From Succinivibrio dextrinosolvens DSM 3072 (lineage in GTDB: Bacteria > Pseudomonadota > Gammaproteobacteria > Enterobacterales > Succinivibrionaceae), in NCBI RefSeq assembly GCF_900167015.1, contig NZ_FUXX01000015.1:1-49537 (forward strand): 49,537 nucleotides of DNA. The letters run 5' to 3'. Made by a program: the position numbers and the translations under genes. Positions 25,002 to 34,194 of this stretch are shown here, piece by piece. The notes beneath the pieces were generated by a model, which searched no databases, was not told where the DNA came from, and saw only the letters and a list, made by a program, of their open reading frames with translations. Position 1 is the first letter of the stretch, and every line of letters begins with the position of its first letter.

Positions 25002-26231
25002 TTATTTTGTAACCTTCAGTGGGGCAGTAGAGATTCCGCTTGAGGATATACAGCCTTTCTGTTCCAGAATGTTTGATACGTTGAAGATGTCCTTATCACC
25101 GCGACCTGAGATATTAACCACCAGAGTCTGCTCCTTATCAGGATTCTGTCTCATAAGTCTTAAGGCAAAAGCCAGTGCATGAGATGACTCTAAGGCAGGA
25201 ATAATACCTTCCTTCTGTGAAAGCTCTACGAATGCATCCAGTGCGTCATCGTCGGTGGCACCAACGTAGGTAACACGACCGGTTTCACTGAGATATGCAT
25301 GCTGAGGTCCTACAGATGGGAAATCAAGACCGGCTGAGATTGAATAGGACTCGTTAATCTGACCATCCTTTGTCTGAAGATTCTTTGAGTAGGCTCCAAA
25401 GAAGATTCCATCATCACCGCGGGCCAGGGTACCGCCGTGCTTTGGTGTTTCAATACCAAGACCATAAGGCTCAACACCGTATAGAGGAACATCGGTATCT
25501 AAAAAGTCGGTAAAGACACCGATAGCGTTTGAGCCGCCGCCTACACAGGCAATACAGGCATCAGGAAGTTTGCCGGTTTCCTCGATAATCTGCTTGTGGA
25601 TCTCCTCGCCGATAATCTTCTGGAACTCACGGACGATGGTTGGGAATGGATGTGGACCTGCTGCTGTACCAATCATATAGTGGGTGTTTTCAAAGTTTGC
25701 CGCATAGTCTCGAAGAGCCTCGTTGCAGGCCTCCTTCAAAGTTGCAGCTCCTACAGATACAGGTACAACCTCAGCTCCCATAAGCTTCATACGAAATACG
25801 TTAGGCTTCTGTCTTTCTGTATCTACAGCGCCCATATAGATTCGGCACTTGAAACCTAAAAGAGCACAGATAAGAGCGGTTGCCACACCGTGCTGTCCCG
25901 CACCGGTCTCAGCGATGATTCTTGTTTTGCCCATACGCTTTGCTAAAAGAGCCTGTCCTAATACCTGATTGGTCTTATGGGCACCGCCGTGAAGCAGATC
26001 CTCACGCTTTAGAAAGATTTTTGTCTTGGTGCCTTTGGTAAGGTTTCTGCACAGAGTAAGTGGGGTAGGACGACCTGCATATTTTTTCAGAAGATCAGAT
26101 AATTCCTGACGAAACTCAGGATCCTCTCTGCATTCTACAAAGGTCTTCTCAAGCTCGTCTAAAGCTGGGATTAAAACCTCTGGAACATACTGTCCACCGT
26201 ATTTTCCAAAAAATGGATTTAAAATAGTCAT
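25002..26231 (-). CDS. trpB: tryptophan synthase beta subunit
   Basis: A 409-aa PLP enzyme that joins indole and serine to make tryptophan. The PLP lysine lies in [19 protein letters not shown], the phosphate-binding loop is [10 protein letters not shown], and the N-terminus [20 protein letters not shown] is the family signature. Full length for TrpB. It forms the alpha2-beta2 complex with the trpA product encoded next to it. About 30 nt separate it from trpCF. Confidence 0.97.
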   Translation of the reverse strand: MTILNPFFGKYGGQYVPEVLIPALDELEKTFVECREDPEFRQELSDLLKKYAGRPTPLTLCRNLTKGTKTKIFLKREDLLHGGAHKTNQVLGQALLAKRMGKTRIIAETGAGQHGVATALICALLGFKCRIYMGAVDTERQKPNVFRMKLMGAEVVPVSVGAATLKEACNEALRDYAANFENTHYMIGTAAGPHPFPTIVREFQKIIGEEIHKQIIEETGKLPDACIACVGGGSNAIGVFTDFLDTDVPLYGVEPYGLGIETPKHGGTLARGDDGIFFGAYSKNLQTKDGQINESYSISAGLDFPSVGPQHAYLSETGRVTYVGATDDDALDAFVELSQKEGIIPALESSHALAFALRLMRQNPDKEQTLVVNISGRGDKDIFNVSNILEQKGCISSSGISTAPLKVTK

Positions 26232-26261
26232 TTATTACTCCGTATTTATTCTTCTATATTT

Positions 26262-27680
26262 TTAGTATTCGTTGATGGTCTTAAAGATTTCGTTAATAAG
26301 CTCTGTATCCTTAATACCTTTAACCTTTTCCAGCTTAGAATTCAAATCCAGACCTAAAAAGCCTTGTTTTAGGGCAATCTCTACATTGTCAGGACCAATA
26401 CCGCCGGATAAGAGAATCTTTTCATGATTTACTGATTTTGGAATTGAGTTCCAGTCAAAGCTTGAACCAGAACCAGGGGAGGCTGAATCAAGAATGAAGA
26501 GATCGCTTAGTTCATCGTACTTCTCAATATTGGCAAAATCCTCTGCACTCTTTACATTGATGGCTTTGATAATCTTGATATCAGGAAGTGCCTTATGCAG
26601 CTTTTCAATTAACTCTGTGCTTTCATGTCCGTGCAGCTGAATGTAGGAGAGGCCGACCTCCTTTGCTGTCTTTACCATTACCTCAAGCTCTTCATCCACA
26701 AAGACACCTGCAAACTTTAAGGCGCCTTTATAGTCGGCTGTTATCTCCTTTGCCTTATCAAGGGTTACATAGCGAGGAGATTTTTTAGCAAAGATAAGAC
26801 CGCCGATGCTTACATTGTTCTTTGCACAGCTCTCAACCGCTTCCTTTGTGGTAAGACCGCAGACCTTGTTTAAACCGTAGAGCATGGATTTTGCCTTGAA
26901 CTCTACATCTGAATCTCCTGTTAGAGCTGAGCCGATAAGAAAATTGCTGATTGGCTTTAGGGAGGTTAAATCACTGTGCTTATTGATCCCTGACTCAGAT
27001 ACCACTCTTACATCCTTATCAAACAGGGTAGAAAGCTCTCTTGCGTTGCTGAGATCGATTTTTAGTGTTCTTAAATCGCGGTTATTGATACCTACAATCT
27101 CAATTTTATGTTCTCTGCAGTAAAGTGCATCTGCTCTGCTGTCAACCTCGGTTAAAACATCAAGTCCAAGCTTATGGGCATACTCGTATAGGTCCTCATA
27201 GGTCTCCTTTGAAAGCACACTCAGCATTAAAAGTACTGCATCGGCGCCTGCAATGTAGGCCTCATCAAGCTGTTCACGGCAGATGATAAAGTCTTTGCAC
27301 AGAACAGGAAGAGAAGTTCTCTCCTTTACAAACTTAAGATATTCTAAAGAGCCTTTGAAGAAATGCTTTTCACACAGAACAGAAATCGCACTGGCATGTT
27401 TCTCATAGCAGTTTATAAGCTTATCAAGATCAAAATCCCTGCAGAAATCACCTAAGGTAGGGGATGACTGCTTGCATTCTAGGATAAAGTTTCTGCCATC
27501 AGCGCTTAAGGCTTCCTTAAATGATACCCGTGGTAGAGTACGCTCTCCTGTAACTTTTATCTCCTTGACATCCTCAACCTTGCGGTTAATGATGGTTGCA
27601 AGTACGGTACCCTCAATTTCACTGTAGTTAAGACCAGGATATGCTTTAGCCTGACTTGTCAGTGGTTCTGTGTGTAGCAT
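26262..27680 (-). CDS. trpCF: bifunctional indole-3-glycerol phosphate synthase / phosphoribosylanthranilate isomerase
   Basis: A 472-aa fusion of two TIM barrels, the arrangement typical of enteric-type gammaproteobacteria. The TrpC half (to about residue 260) has FILECKQSSPTLGDFC, VLCKDFIICREQLDEAYIAG and EVVGINNRDL-like IVGINNRDLRTLKID. The TrpF half starts near VCGLTTKEAVESC and has FAGVFVDEE, YIQLHGHES and LDSASPGSG. It carries out the PRA isomerisation and the ring-closing step, between trpD and trpB in the pathway and in the operon. AAGGAT precedes the ATG. Confidence 0.96.
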   Translation of the reverse strand: MLHTEPLTSQAKAYPGLNYSEIEGTVLATIINRKVEDVKEIKVTGERTLPRVSFKEALSADGRNFILECKQSSPTLGDFCRDFDLDKLINCYEKHASAISVLCEKHFFKGSLEYLKFVKERTSLPVLCKDFIICREQLDEAYIAGADAVLLMLSVLSKETYEDLYEYAHKLGLDVLTEVDSRADALYCREHKIEIVGINNRDLRTLKIDLSNARELSTLFDKDVRVVSESGINKHSDLTSLKPISNFLIGSALTGDSDVEFKAKSMLYGLNKVCGLTTKEAVESCAKNNVSIGGLIFAKKSPRYVTLDKAKEITADYKGALKFAGVFVDEELEVMVKTAKEVGLSYIQLHGHESTELIEKLHKALPDIKIIKAINVKSAEDFANIEKYDELSDLFILDSASPGSGSSFDWNSIPKSVNHEKILLSGGIGPDNVEIALKQGFLGLDLNSKLEKVKGIKDTELINEIFKTINEY

Positions 27681-27693
27681 CTTTTATCCTTAA

Positions 27694-28710
27694 TTATGAG
27701 TTTGACAGTCTGGTGATGGTATTTAGTTTCTCAATGGCACGACCTGAACGGATTGTGTCATATGCCATTTCATAGCCGTCTTTGAAGTTGTTTACCTTCT
27801 CGGCAAGATAAAGCATTGCTGATACGTTGGCTGCAACTACTGCGTTGTGAGCATCAGTGCCTTTGCCTTCTAGAACTGCACGGGCTGAGCGCGCATTTTC
27901 CTCTGGTGTGCCACCTACAAGGTCTTCCTGTCTGAAGTTACCCTTGATACCGAAATCGTCATTGGTCAGAACATAGTTCTTAATAGAGCCGTCCTTTTTA
28001 AGCTCTGATACATGAGTCTCACCGAAGATTGAAATCTCATCCATGCCGTTGCCGTTGATTACCATAGCTCTCTGCACACCGGTAAGCTTCAGACTTCTGG
28101 CAAGAGTTTCCAGAAGATTTACGTCATAGCAGCCTAAAAGCTCATAGTTGACACGTGCAGGATTGGTCAGAGGTCCTAGGATATTGAAGATGGTTGAGGT
28201 GCCTAATGCCTTGCGGACTGGAGCTGCATACTTCATTCCAGTGTGGTATTTCTGTGCAAAGAAGAATGCAAAGCCTTCCTCTTCAAGACATTTTCTGGTG
28301 ATATCTGCTTCGGCACGGATGTTATAGCCAAGCTCAGTTAGAACATCTGAAGCACCTGATTTTGATGAAACTGCTGTATTACCATGCTTTGCCACATGCA
28401 GTCCTAAGGTTGCACATACAAAGGCGGAAATGGTTGAAATGTTGATTGTCTTTAAGCGGTCTCCACCGGTTCCGACGATTTCGCCGGTATCAATACTGCG
28501 TTCACGCTCGAATGGAAGAGCAGAATCAATCATTGCAGTTGCAGCACCGCCGATTTCGTCTGCTGTATAGCCGTTCATCTTCAGAGAGGTTAGTAGAGAA
28601 CCGAATACAATCGGATCAAGCTTACCTGCAAAGATATCTTTAAAGATTAAGTTAGTCTCAGTAAAAGAAAGATCTTCTTTTGCATATAACTTTTCTAGTA
28701 ATGAGTTCAT
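27694..28710 (-). CDS. trpD: anthranilate phosphoribosyltransferase
   Basis: A 338-aa enzyme transferring phosphoribose to anthranilate. The PRPP site GTGGDRLKTINIST, KHGNTAVSSKSGASDVL and the DE motif GNGMDEISI are present. I place the start at the ATG with AGGAG 7 nt upstream; a longer frame back to 28782 would begin inside the attenuator hairpin and is rejected. TrpD stands alone, not fused to TrpG as in E. coli. It is the first gene after the second leader peptide, and trpCF follows 13 nt downstream. Confidence 0.96.
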   Translation of the reverse strand: MNSLLEKLYAKEDLSFTETNLIFKDIFAGKLDPIVFGSLLTSLKMNGYTADEIGGAATAMIDSALPFERERSIDTGEIVGTGGDRLKTINISTISAFVCATLGLHVAKHGNTAVSSKSGASDVLTELGYNIRAEADITRKCLEEEGFAFFFAQKYHTGMKYAAPVRKALGTSTIFNILGPLTNPARVNYELLGCYDVNLLETLARSLKLTGVQRAMVINGNGMDEISIFGETHVSELKKDGSIKNYVLTNDDFGIKGNFRQEDLVGGTPEENARSARAVLEGKGTDAHNAVVAANVSAMLYLAEKVNNFKDGYEMAYDTIRSGRAIEKLNTITRLSNS

Positions 28711-28748
28711 AATCAGACTCCTAATGTGAATTTCAAACTGTATATACG

Positions 28749-28778
28749 AAAAAACCCGCAATTTTACTTGCGGGTTTT
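28749..28778 (-). terminator. trpD attenuator terminator
   Basis: AAAACCCGCAA/TTGCGGGTTTT, an 11-bp perfect stem with loop TTTTAC, followed by T's on the minus strand. It lies between the second leader peptide and trpD. Upstream GCGGGG can pair either with CCTCGC at the leader-peptide end or with the CCCGC arm, giving the 1:2 pause and 2:3 antiterminator options of a classical trp attenuator. Confidence 0.88.
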
Positions 28779-28817
28779 TCATCTAAATCTTTTGTAAGTA
28801 CAAACACAAAATCCCCG

Positions 28818-28874
28818 CTATGTTGCGAGGTGCCACCATGATGCCTTAAATGTAATCTGTACTGAATGTGTCAT
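28818..28874 (-). CDS. trpL: second trp leader peptide (in front of trpD)
   Basis: An 18-aa ORF, MTHSVQITFKASWWHLAT, with tandem Trp codons at residues 13-14. GGAAGAG precedes the ATG by about 7 nt. The reading frame ends just before the GCGGGG arm of the attenuator, so a ribosome stalled at Trp-Trp would cover arm 1 and free arm 2 to block termination, the known TrpL mechanism. Possible promoter elements TTTACT and TAATAT lie upstream on the minus strand around 28915-28940. Confidence 0.88.
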   Translation of the reverse strand: MTHSVQITFKASWWHLAT

Positions 28875-29102
28875 TTTTATCTCTTCCAAAAAAACTCTAT
28901 GTTTTTATATTAAACAATTTTCTGTAAAAGTAAATGTGAATTTTATAATAACCATAAAATTTTTTGATTTGCACTAAAAAATTGCAGATATTCTCTTTTT
29001 TAGTGCGAAGAAATTGAAAAGGTCTGTATGTTTTATATCTGTGAAGGATTATCTTTTGAAAGAATTATAATGGGTTAAAGCTTATGAATAGGGAGATACG
29101 GA

Positions 29103-29909
29103 ATGAAACTGACGGTTCTTTGTGACAACAATACCTACATCGATCAGTACTATCTGGGAGAGCCGGCTCTTTGTTTTTACATTGAGGATGATAACAGAAG
29201 AATTCTGCTTGATACCGGTTATTCGGATGTATTTATGAATAATGCCTCTCTGATGAATATCGATCTCAATCAGTTAACCGATATTGTCATATCCCATGGT
29301 CATAATGATCATACAAGAGGACTTAAGTTTCTTTTACCAGTCTTAAAAAAGGAAATGCTCTTTACATGCCATCCTCAATGCTTTAATCAAAAATATGATG
29401 GCAATGAATATATCGGAGCTCCATTTTCAAAAGAACAGCTCTCATCCTTTGTAAATTACAGAGAAACTGCAAATCCTGTTTGTATAACCTCAAGACTTGT
29501 ATATCTTGGTCAGATCCCAAGAAAGACCGATTTTGAGGCAAAAAATCCTATAGGCTGTGAAGTTGTTGATGGGGAGCTCCAACCAGATTATCTTCTGGAT
29601 GACTCTGCTCTGGTTTATAAATCAGAGAAAGGTTTATTTGTTATTACTGGCTGCTCTCACAGTGGTATCTGCAACATCATAGAATATGCCAAAAGCGTCT
29701 GTGATGACGACAGAATTATAGGCTGTATAGGCGGTTTTCATATCTTTGATGATGAGGTGCAGATTCAGAAGACTCTTGATTATTTCTGCCGCAATAACAT
29801 TCAGAAGCTGTATCCATGTCATTGTGTATCACTCAAAGCAAAATGTGAGTTTATGAAGAGTCTGAATGTTGAAGAGGTTGGTGTAGGCTTGAAGATAGAG
29901 GTTCTTTAG
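29103..29909 (+). CDS. metallo-beta-lactamase-fold hydrolase
   Basis: A 268-aa protein of the COG1237 group (dihydropterin-RFA-P synthase-like / Tm0207-like MBL proteins). Seen: HGHNDHTRG (metal site HxHxDH) at about residues 60-68, GCSHSGICNI at about 185, GGFH at about 207 and the late CHC. It should bind two metal ions and hydrolyse an ester or similar substrate; the substrate is unknown. Its ribosome site AGGGAG is good. It is transcribed opposite to the trp genes around it and sits between the two halves of the trp pathway. Confidence 0.85.
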   Translation: MKLTVLCDNNTYIDQYYLGEPALCFYIEDDNRRILLDTGYSDVFMNNASLMNIDLNQLTDIVISHGHNDHTRGLKFLLPVLKKEMLFTCHPQCFNQKYDGNEYIGAPFSKEQLSSFVNYRETANPVCITSRLVYLGQIPRKTDFEAKNPIGCEVVDGELQPDYLLDDSALVYKSEKGLFVITGCSHSGICNIIEYAKSVCDDDRIIGCIGGFHIFDDEVQIQKTLDYFCRNNIQKLYPCHCVSLKAKCEFMKSLNVEEVGVGLKIEVL

Positions 29910-29926
29910 CTGTGTTCATCTAATAT

Positions 29927-29953
29927 GGTAGTGAACTAGCGCAGCTCACTACC
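29927..29953. terminator. hairpin between convergent genes
   Basis: GGTAGTGA/TCACTACC with an 11-nt loop lies between the MBL gene and the convergent AAA-ATPase gene. The T-runs are weak on both sides, so termination strength is uncertain. Confidence 0.55.
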
Positions 29954-29967
29954 TTGTAGCTTAAGTC

Positions 29968-31587
29968 TTAATCTACTATTCTCCATTGTGCAACAGCTTT
30001 GTCTTCGGCATTGATAACTACAGCCATTCTGTTAAGTTCTTTTAGAGGAAGAATTTCTCCGTAGCGTTTATCTTTTGCCTGTTCGATTGCTTTATCAAGA
30101 AGCTCTTTTTCCGTATCTCTTGATTTTGCAAGCTTGAATTCAAAGACAAATCTTTTTGCAGAAAGTTCTACAACAATGTCTGCTCTGCCGTCAGAACTTA
30201 TAGCTTCTCTTTGCGCGTTGATACCTGATAGGCTTAGTGTGTAGTAAATAATGTCTCTGCAGTAATGCTCTGTTTTAAATGCTTCCTTGTCATCATAACC
30301 AAAAGTGTTTAATGCTGCACTGAAGGTTTTGATTAAAGACTCAAAGTCTGATTTCTTAAAATTAGTTATTAAAGCTGATGAGAAGTCATGGAAGATATCA
30401 TCATCCAAAGGATTGTCTCTAACTTCTCTGTAATATAGCTGTATTAGAGAAGACTGTACTTCCAGATTAGGAGGAACCAGAAAGAGACTCTCTCCTCCTA
30501 ATTCATTCTTCTCAGATCTTACTGATAGATATCCAGTCTGATAAAGAAGACTTATTGGTGTGACATCAAAGTAATCATAGAATTCACTCAGTGTTTGAGG
30601 CCCACATTTTGTCTTCTGAAGTGTTTGTAATGGGGTATTCTGAATATTCTTTACGTATTTTGCTATCAGTGTAGGATAGGAACCGCCTGTTTCATACCAG
30701 AAGTTTTTGAATCCCTGTTCTGGGGTGTAAAGAAAGTTCAGAACTGACCATGGATTATGCAGCATAGTGTCATTATCAACATGGAATCTGTATCCGTCAT
30801 AATGAGCCTTAATCTGGGCATAACACTCATCTTTATCGATATTAAGTGTATTGGCTGCATTCTCAACATATTCATCAAAGTACTGGTGCATGTCATCGTC
30901 TGTATAGCCAAGTAATGGGGCAAACTTGCTTTCAAGACTTAGGTCTCTTAGGTTATTCATCTGTGAAAATACAGAGGTCTTTGCAAATCGGCCAACTCCG
31001 GTAATAAAGATAAATCTCATATCACCGGTCAGACCTTTGATGGCTCCAAATAAGCCCTGTAGATACAGTCTGTATGATTCAAATAATTCCTTGTTACCCA
31101 AAGAGTGTGTTAGTGGGTAGTCATATTCGTCAATTAAAAGAACATATTCTGATGGAGCTGATTCAACTAGAGTCTTTAAATTTAAACCTGCACTACGTTC
31201 TTTATAATCATCTGGCAGATTAACCCCATCACGTTTTGCACTGTCTGCAAGGACGTAAGTAATCTGGTTATTTAGTTCATTTTTATTCTCAAAAGAAAGT
31301 GCGGAAAAATCCAGGTGAATAACTTTATATGTTTTTCCTTGTTCTGCTTCATCCCATAGTTTTTCAATCTTTAGACCTTTGAAAAACTCGGTACCGTGAG
31401 AAAAAAGTGATTCTAGCGTAGATACAAGCAGAGATTTACCGAAGCGACGTGGTCTTGATAGAAAATTAGGTCCATCCAGATAAGCAAACTCAAAAATCAG
31501 ATCAGTGTGGTCAACGTAAATCTGATTCTTTCTTCGAATATCTTCAAAACTGTTTTTAGCTCGAGGAAGTCTTCTAATATCTACCAT
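29968..31587 (-). CDS. AAA-ATPase-like protein with C-terminal PD-(D/E)XK nuclease domain
   Basis: A 539-aa protein of the AAA-ATPase_like / DUF1703 family, abundant as accessory genes in gut anaerobes. The N-terminal domain has a Walker A SRPRRFGKSLLVSTL near residue 42 and Walker B YVLLIDEYDYPL near 147. The C-terminal 120 residues have DGRADIVVELSAKRFVFEFKLAK, the D...E-x-K nuclease site. The function is not established; mobile-element-like spread is suspected. It sits between trpG and trpD on the same strand as both, splitting the pathway genes. Confidence 0.87.
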   Translation of the reverse strand: MVDIRRLPRAKNSFEDIRRKNQIYVDHTDLIFEFAYLDGPNFLSRPRRFGKSLLVSTLESLFSHGTEFFKGLKIEKLWDEAEQGKTYKVIHLDFSALSFENKNELNNQITYVLADSAKRDGVNLPDDYKERSAGLNLKTLVESAPSEYVLLIDEYDYPLTHSLGNKELFESYRLYLQGLFGAIKGLTGDMRFIFITGVGRFAKTSVFSQMNNLRDLSLESKFAPLLGYTDDDMHQYFDEYVENAANTLNIDKDECYAQIKAHYDGYRFHVDNDTMLHNPWSVLNFLYTPEQGFKNFWYETGGSYPTLIAKYVKNIQNTPLQTLQKTKCGPQTLSEFYDYFDVTPISLLYQTGYLSVRSEKNELGGESLFLVPPNLEVQSSLIQLYYREVRDNPLDDDIFHDFSSALITNFKKSDFESLIKTFSAALNTFGYDDKEAFKTEHYCRDIIYYTLSLSGINAQREAISSDGRADIVVELSAKRFVFEFKLAKSRDTEKELLDKAIEQAKDKRYGEILPLKELNRMAVVINAEDKAVAQWRIVD

Positions 31588-31947
31588 TTCTATATTCTCT
31601 TTGAGATTCTATATGCTTACCTTACATTCTACTATATATGTTCAGTCTTGTTGTACTGTGTTTGTCAATTATGTAGGTAAGATTGTTTATTCTTCAACGA
31701 GCGATGGAAAATACCGAGTTTTGTTTCCTGCTTTTTTAACTGTCAGCATTCCTTTATGACACATTTCAGTTAATAAGCCATACGCTTTATTAAGGCTTAG
31801 AGAGGTTTCATATTTTTCTTTATTGGACATTGGGAGGATACCTTATTTGTTTATTCTTTTATTATTATAAAGAGAAAGAGAGAGAAAGAAATAAAGGAAA
31901 CCACCAGCACCACAGAGAAACTGTAGCAACTGGTGTTTTGTGATAAT
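31588..31947. other. spacer between AAA-ATPase gene and trpG
   Basis: 360 bases. It carries a 47-codon minus-strand frame that looks like a winged-helix remnant (31687-31830) and the trpG terminator-like repeat CACCAG/CTGGTG (about 31900-31935). The rest is AT-rich with a purine-rich tract (GAGAAAGAGAGAGAAAG). Confidence 0.5.
31687..31830 (-). pseudogene. short winged-helix-like ORF, possible gene remnant
   Basis: A 47-codon frame, MSNKEKYETSLSLNKAYG to FPSLVEE. The part LTEMCHKGMLTVKKAGNKTR looks like the recognition-helix-plus-wing end of a winged-helix domain. There is no good ribosome site (CCTCCCA precedes the ATG). It may be the broken end of a larger DNA-binding gene left when the AAA-ATPase gene was acquired, or chance. 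Confidence 0.3.
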
Positions 31948-32535
31948 TTACTCTGTTAGCGTTGAAATCGCATTCCTCAGAAGATTTCTTCCAAAGGTTG
32001 TCATGATGGATTCAGGATGGAACTGGAATCCAAGCACGTTGTACTTCTCTGAGTACAGTGACATGCACATGCCGTCATATTGAGCGAGTATCTCAACATC
32101 AGTAGGCAAATCCTCAACCACTAAAGAGTGGTATCTTGCAATTTTCAGTGGATTTGGTAGATCTTTAAAGCACAGCTTATCAGTATGCTGCATCATTGAG
32201 CTCTTGCCATGTACAATCACAGGTGCCTTAACAACCTTTCCGCCAAGAACCTCTCCTAGTGCCTGATGACCAAGACAGATTCCAAGCATAGGGTATTTAC
32301 CCAGACTTTCTTTAATAATAGGCAGAAGATTATTTGCATCCTTTGGTGCTGAAGGACCAGGGGAAAGCATAATGATGACCTTGCCGGTCTCGCTCTGTTT
32401 CTTTGCCTGTTCCATAATGGTTGCAACACTTACATCATTACGGAATACCATGACATTGTTACCAAGAACCTTTAGCTCATCTACTAGGTTGTATGAAAAG
32501 GAATCAAAATTATCGATGAATATAATGTTTGCCAT
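31948..32535 (-). CDS. trpG: anthranilate synthase glutamine amidotransferase component
   Basis: A 195-aa class I glutamine amidotransferase supplying ammonia to TrpE. The nucleophile is in GICLGHQALGEVLGGK and the His/Glu pair in FQFHPES; the N-terminus FIDNFDSFSYNLVDEL is the family signature. The start is the ATG with AAGGAG 7 nt upstream, 4 nt after the trpE stop; the ribosome site overlaps that stop, indicating coupling. Unlike E. coli it is not fused to TrpD. It is the last gene of the first trp unit. Confidence 0.95.
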   Translation of the reverse strand: MANIIFIDNFDSFSYNLVDELKVLGNNVMVFRNDVSVATIMEQAKKQSETGKVIIMLSPGPSAPKDANNLLPIIKESLGKYPMLGICLGHQALGEVLGGKVVKAPVIVHGKSSMMQHTDKLCFKDLPNPLKIARYHSLVVEDLPTDVEILAQYDGMCMSLYSEKYNVLGFQFHPESIMTTFGRNLLRNAISTLTE

Positions 32536-32539
32536 GATG

Positions 32540-34042
32540 CTACTCCTTATCAGCAAGAGCTAAGGCACATAAAACTGATTTAGCCTTGTTTACTGTTTCC
32601 TGGCATTCTGCTTTGATGTCTGAATCGAATACTACACCGCAGCCGGCCTGTACATATGCGGTATTCCCCTTAACAAAGGCACTTCTGATTGCAATACAGG
32701 TATCCATAGAGCCATCCTCTGAGAGAATACCTATAACACCGCCGTATGAACCTCGTTTCTTTCCCTCGTATTTATAGATAAGCTCATGTGCCTTGATTTT
32801 AGGTGCACCAGAAAGTGTTCCCATATTCATACAGGCACAGTAGGCGTGAAGAGCATCTAGATCGTCTCTTAACACCGCATGAACATCTGAAACAAGGTGC
32901 ATTACAGACTGATATTTATCAATATGCAGCATGTTATCAACATAACGTGAGCCGCATTTGCTGATTCTAGCAAGATCGTTTCGTGCTAAATCAACCAGCA
33001 TCAGATGCTCTGCAACCTCTTTGGTATCGGTTCTAAGCTCAAGTTCAATACGGCTGTCCAGTTCCTTGTTGATAGTACCGTCTTCGTTAAGACCGCGAGC
33101 GCGGGTTCCTGCGATAGGACTTATTGAAACTCGTCTTTGTTCAGCCTCAAATCTTACGGCATACTCAGGACTTGCTCCGAAGATTATGTATTCAGGATCT
33201 TTGATGTAGTACATGTAAGGGGATGGGTTGAGTTTCTTTAAATAAGAGTAGGCAAGTAGAGGATCGTTACATCTGTGTTTAAATGTTCTGGATGGAACCA
33301 CCTGGAAGGCATCACCATCGATAATATGCTGTTTTACCTTGGCAACAATCTCACCGAATTTCTCATCATCAAGATCAGGTTCAATCTTAGGTGTTACTTT
33401 TTTGATTACCAGAGCATCTTCCTGATTGAAGTCGTCGATTTTATCTCTCAGATCAAGTGTCTCAAAAGCGATTTCCTTGTATGAATCCTCATCAAATACA
33501 TAGGCATCAATCTGAGTCTGCTGCTTTTGGTGATTTGATCTGATAGCGATATCAAATACGTAGAATCCGTAATCTGGGCAAGGATTTTCTCCTTTCTTAA
33601 GATCACCTATGTATTCAAAGTTGTTGATATAGTCAAAGGAAATCAGACCGCCTATAAAGATATTCTTGCAGCCTTTGATACTTACAATTGTCTTTCTTAA
33701 GACTTCGAAGGGATTTGGTGCTTTTAAACGGCTCTCCTCGTCCATCTCGTGATCTGGTCTTGAGTAGGCAACTGTTAAAGAATCCTCTGAAGCGGTAAGA
33801 TTAAGCTCATTTGCAATTAGCTTTAAAAGAGCCTTGCCATTCCTGTTTAAGGCCTGAGCCTTGACCTTGAGATCCTCACAGGTAATCTTAAGCGCAGCTG
33901 AAACACCAATCAGAGACTGTACTCCGCTTTTATCAATAATCTCAGCACTTTCATAAAGAATGGTGTTGTCCCTGTGACAGTATTCCTTATAAAACAGGTG
34001 AGCTTCCTTAAGATATTTTGTATCAAACGCTATCGACTTCAT
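32540..34042 (-). CDS. trpE: anthranilate synthase component I
   Basis: A 500-aa enzyme converting chorismate to anthranilate with ammonia from TrpG. The N-terminal half has the allosteric LYESAE-type motif where tryptophan binds (E. coli LLESA). The C-terminal catalytic half has FQVVPSRTF, SPYMYYIKDPEYIIFGASPE, PIAGTRARG, LVDLARNDLARI and TLSGAPKIKA. I choose the ATG (34042) with AAGG 7 nt upstream; a GTG two codons earlier is the alternative. It is the first enzyme gene after the first leader peptide and attenuator. Confidence 0.96.
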   Translation of the reverse strand: MKSIAFDTKYLKEAHLFYKEYCHRDNTILYESAEIIDKSGVQSLIGVSAALKITCEDLKVKAQALNRNGKALLKLIANELNLTASEDSLTVAYSRPDHEMDEESRLKAPNPFEVLRKTIVSIKGCKNIFIGGLISFDYINNFEYIGDLKKGENPCPDYGFYVFDIAIRSNHQKQQTQIDAYVFDEDSYKEIAFETLDLRDKIDDFNQEDALVIKKVTPKIEPDLDDEKFGEIVAKVKQHIIDGDAFQVVPSRTFKHRCNDPLLAYSYLKKLNPSPYMYYIKDPEYIIFGASPEYAVRFEAEQRRVSISPIAGTRARGLNEDGTINKELDSRIELELRTDTKEVAEHLMLVDLARNDLARISKCGSRYVDNMLHIDKYQSVMHLVSDVHAVLRDDLDALHAYCACMNMGTLSGAPKIKAHELIYKYEGKKRGSYGGVIGILSEDGSMDTCIAIRSAFVKGNTAYVQAGCGVVFDSDIKAECQETVNKAKSVLCALALADKE

Positions 34043-34096
34043 TTTCACACCTTATATTTTGAAAATTCGCTCTGAAATTTATGACCCTTATATACG

Positions 34097-34119
34097 AAAA
34101 AACCCGCTATTACGCGGGT
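34097..34119 (-). terminator. trpE attenuator terminator
   Basis: On the minus strand ACCCGC-GTAATA-GCGGGT followed by six T. It lies between the first leader peptide and trpE. The upstream GCGGGT (34142-34147) can pair with the ACCCGC arm as antiterminator or with CCTGC at the end of the leader ORF. Confidence 0.88.
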
Positions 34120-34149
34120 CCTCTATAAGCACAACAGTTCTACCCGCAT

Positions 34150-34194
34150 TTAAGCAGGGCACCACCATGAACCGTTGAAACTTCTAATCATCAT
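34150..34194 (-). CDS. trpL: trp leader peptide (in front of trpE)
   Basis: A 14-aa ORF, MMIRSFNGSWWCPA, with tandem Trp codons at residues 10-11 and GAGGA 5-6 nt before the ATG. It directly precedes the attenuator hairpins ahead of trpE and so is the classical regulatory leader peptide. The sequence TCATGGTGG covering Ser-Trp-Trp is identical to that in the second leader. A possible minus-strand promoter is TTTACA (34262-34267) with TAATAG (34239-34244) at 17-nt spacing. Confidence 0.92.
   Translation of the reverse strand: MMIRSFNGSWWCPA

Noticed and set aside
28711-28782. Longer trpD reading frame
   Set aside because: Its start lies within the attenuator terminator; the ATG at 28710 has AGGAG and fits the family N-terminus.
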